Shown piece by piece: positions 63,297 to 64,000 of a DNA stretch of 64,000 nucleotides (positions are counted from its first letter, which is position 1; every line of letters begins with the position of its first letter). The stretch covers positions 248,001 through 312,000 of the forward strand of contig NZ_WACR01000001.1 of NCBI RefSeq assembly GCF_008806325.1, given 5' to 3'. Position numbers and translations under genes: made by a program. The notes beneath the pieces were generated by a model. It ran no database searches, was not told the DNA's origin, and was given only the letters and a program-made list of their open reading frames with translations. The DNA is from Salibacter halophilus. GTDB lineage: Bacteria > Bacteroidota > Bacteroidia > Flavobacteriales_G > Salibacteraceae.

Positions 63297-64000
63297 TTAG
63301 TTCGCATAGATCTTTTTGATGAGATTCAATGCAGAACCTTCTTTGAACCATTTAATTTGGTTCTCATTGTATGTGTGGTTCACTTTAATGGTATCAGTTG
63401 ATCCATCTTTGTGTTTGATCTCAACAGTAAGCTGCTTATCTGGAGCAAAATCTTTAAGATCAACAAAGTCGAATCTGTCGTCTTCCTGGATTTTGTCATA
63501 ATCAGCTTCATTGTCAAATGTCACAGCTAGTACACCTTGTTTTTTGAGGTTTGTTTCGTGAATACGAGCAAATGATTTTACGATCACTGCTCTCACACCG
63601 AGGTGACGTGGCTGCATTGCTGCGTGCTCACGAGATGATCCCTCTCCGTAGTTGTGATCTCCAACTACAACTGAAGGAATACCTTTAGCTTTGTATTCGC
63701 GCTGTACATCAGGAACTGCTCCGTACTCACCTGTGATTTGACTTTTGACTTTATCAGTCTCCTTATTGTAAGCATTTACAGCTCCTGTAAGTGTATTGTT
63801 TGAAATATTGTCGAGGTGACCTCTATATCTCAACCATGGACCAGCCATTGAAATGTGGTCAGTAGTACACTTACCATAAGCTTTGATAAGAAGAACAGCA
63901 TCAGTTAAGTTTTCACCGTCCCACGCGTCAAATGGTGTAAGAAGTTGTAAACGGTCAGATCCGTCTTTCACTTTTATATCAACACCGCTTCCGTCTTTAG
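63297..64000 (-). CDS. Aconitate hydratase, 3' part (runs off right edge)
   Basis: The open frame of ~235 residues is the C-terminal domain of a mitochondrial-type aconitase: [18 protein letters not shown], then [41 protein letters not shown]. The frame is open to position 64000, so the cluster-binding domains lie to the right. It isomerises citrate to isocitrate. An 11-mer copy is at 63953-63962. A strong terminator follows it. Confidence 0.93.
   Translation of the reverse strand, partial: KDGSGVDIKVKDGSDRLQLLTPFDAWDGENLTDAVLLIKAYGKCTTDHISMAGPWLRYRGHLDNISNNTLTGAVNAYNKETDKVKSQITGEYGAVPDVQREYKAKGIPSVVVGDHNYGEGSSREHAAMQPRHLGVRAVIVKSFARIHETNLKKQGVLAVTFDNEADYDKIQEDDRFDFVDLKDFAPDKQLTVEIKHKDGSTDTIKVNHTYNENQIKWFKEGSALNLIKKIYAN

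Larger units (their letters stand above)
695..63962. repeat. Highly iterated 11-mer YGGTCAGANCC (36 copies)
   Basis: Core coordinates of GGTCAGANCC (p) or its reverse complement (m): 695m, 2152p, 4333p, 4596m, 5092p, 7387p, 7743m, 9840m, 12370m, 14858m, 18225p, 18470m, 20057p, 23491p, 24204m, 34247p, 34703m, 36183p, 37313m, 39752p, 39959m, 43651p, 47766p, 47841m, 49110m, 49504p, 51606p, 53136m, 54094p, 57280p, 57448m, 58587p, 59939m, 60804p, 62884m, 63953p. All 36 have C or T at the position before GG (23 C, 13 T). The variable position is G 14, T 13, A 8, C 1. Thirty-five copies are inside coding sequence; none lies between 24.2 and 34.2 kb. Confidence 0.95.

Noticed and set aside
695-63962. 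The iterated 11-mer as the recognition site of the type I system in the island
   Set aside because: Type I sites are bipartite with a 5-8 base gap. This motif is nearly contiguous, is strongly enriched, and predates the island in the core genes.
1-64000. tRNA or rRNA genes, CRISPR arrays, insertion sequences
   Set aside because: No cloverleaf-like or conserved rRNA stretch, no regularly spaced direct repeats, and no transposase-like frame were seen.

Overview
The window looks like a chromosome segment of a Bacteroidota bacterium, most probably a marine-type member of the Flavobacteriales. The evidence is a gliding/T9SS type-B C-terminal domain (AFTPNGDG motif), OstA/LptD-type outer-membrane assembly proteins, an IcmF-type mutase, lipoprotein signals, absence of Shine-Dalgarno sequences, and several promoters of the Bacteroidota form TAnnTTTG lying only a few bases before the start codon. 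Most genes are core metabolism and envelope functions on both strands. No rRNA, tRNA, CRISPR array or intact insertion sequence was recognised.

Layout. 1-1277: 5' part of icmF. 1.4-11.2 kb: outer-membrane barrel protein, aminotransferase, AddB-like nuclease, TPR protein, ElaA-type acetyltransferase, SRPBCC protein, HtrA/Deg protease, galE. 11.2-11.9 kb: non-coding cluster of palindromic repeats. 11.9-17.3 kb: sulfate activation operon (cysQ, SLC13 permease, cysC, cysD, cysN). 17.4-19.3 kb: ECF sigma factor and a membrane protein with an anti-sigma-like N-terminus and a gliding-type C-terminal domain. 19.4-25.0 kb: relA/spoT, fur, purA, OstA-like protein. 25.0-32.0 kb: an accessory defence island of five genes overlapping by 4 bp each: hsdS, an AAA ATPase and an HNH nuclease (Septu/PtuAB-like pair), hsdM, and a phospholipase-D-fold nuclease. 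No hsdR is present. 32.2-37.1 kb: conserved hypothetical, two Fe-S oxidoreductase subunits, MCE/MlaD protein, amidase. 37.2-49.3 kb: lptD-like gene, lipoproteins, a response regulator, NDH-2, small proteins, methyltransferase, accC, CCA-adding enzyme family, purB. 49.4-57.6 kb: a 1428-residue hybrid sensor kinase with a lipoprotein, then ppx-ppk1-sixA. 57.8-64 kb: unknown protein, lhgO, MFS transporter, OmpA-family protein, hemE, and the 3' part of an aconitase gene.

Two signals stand out. First, the 11-mer YGGTCAGANCC occurs 36 times on both strands (19 and 17), where about 0.2-0.5 would be expected by chance. It lies almost always inside coding regions, often in linkers, signal peptides or tails, and in many genes it is read as Gly-Ser-Asp-Arg. 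Its density and balanced orientation resemble DNA uptake sequences, although a Chi-like role or another genome-wide mark is possible. It is absent from the defence island and a 10-kb gap around it, which supports recent acquisition of that island. Second, the defence island itself is a composite: a methylation module (HsdM/HsdS) wrapped around a Septu-like ATPase/HNH pair and ending in a PLD nuclease.
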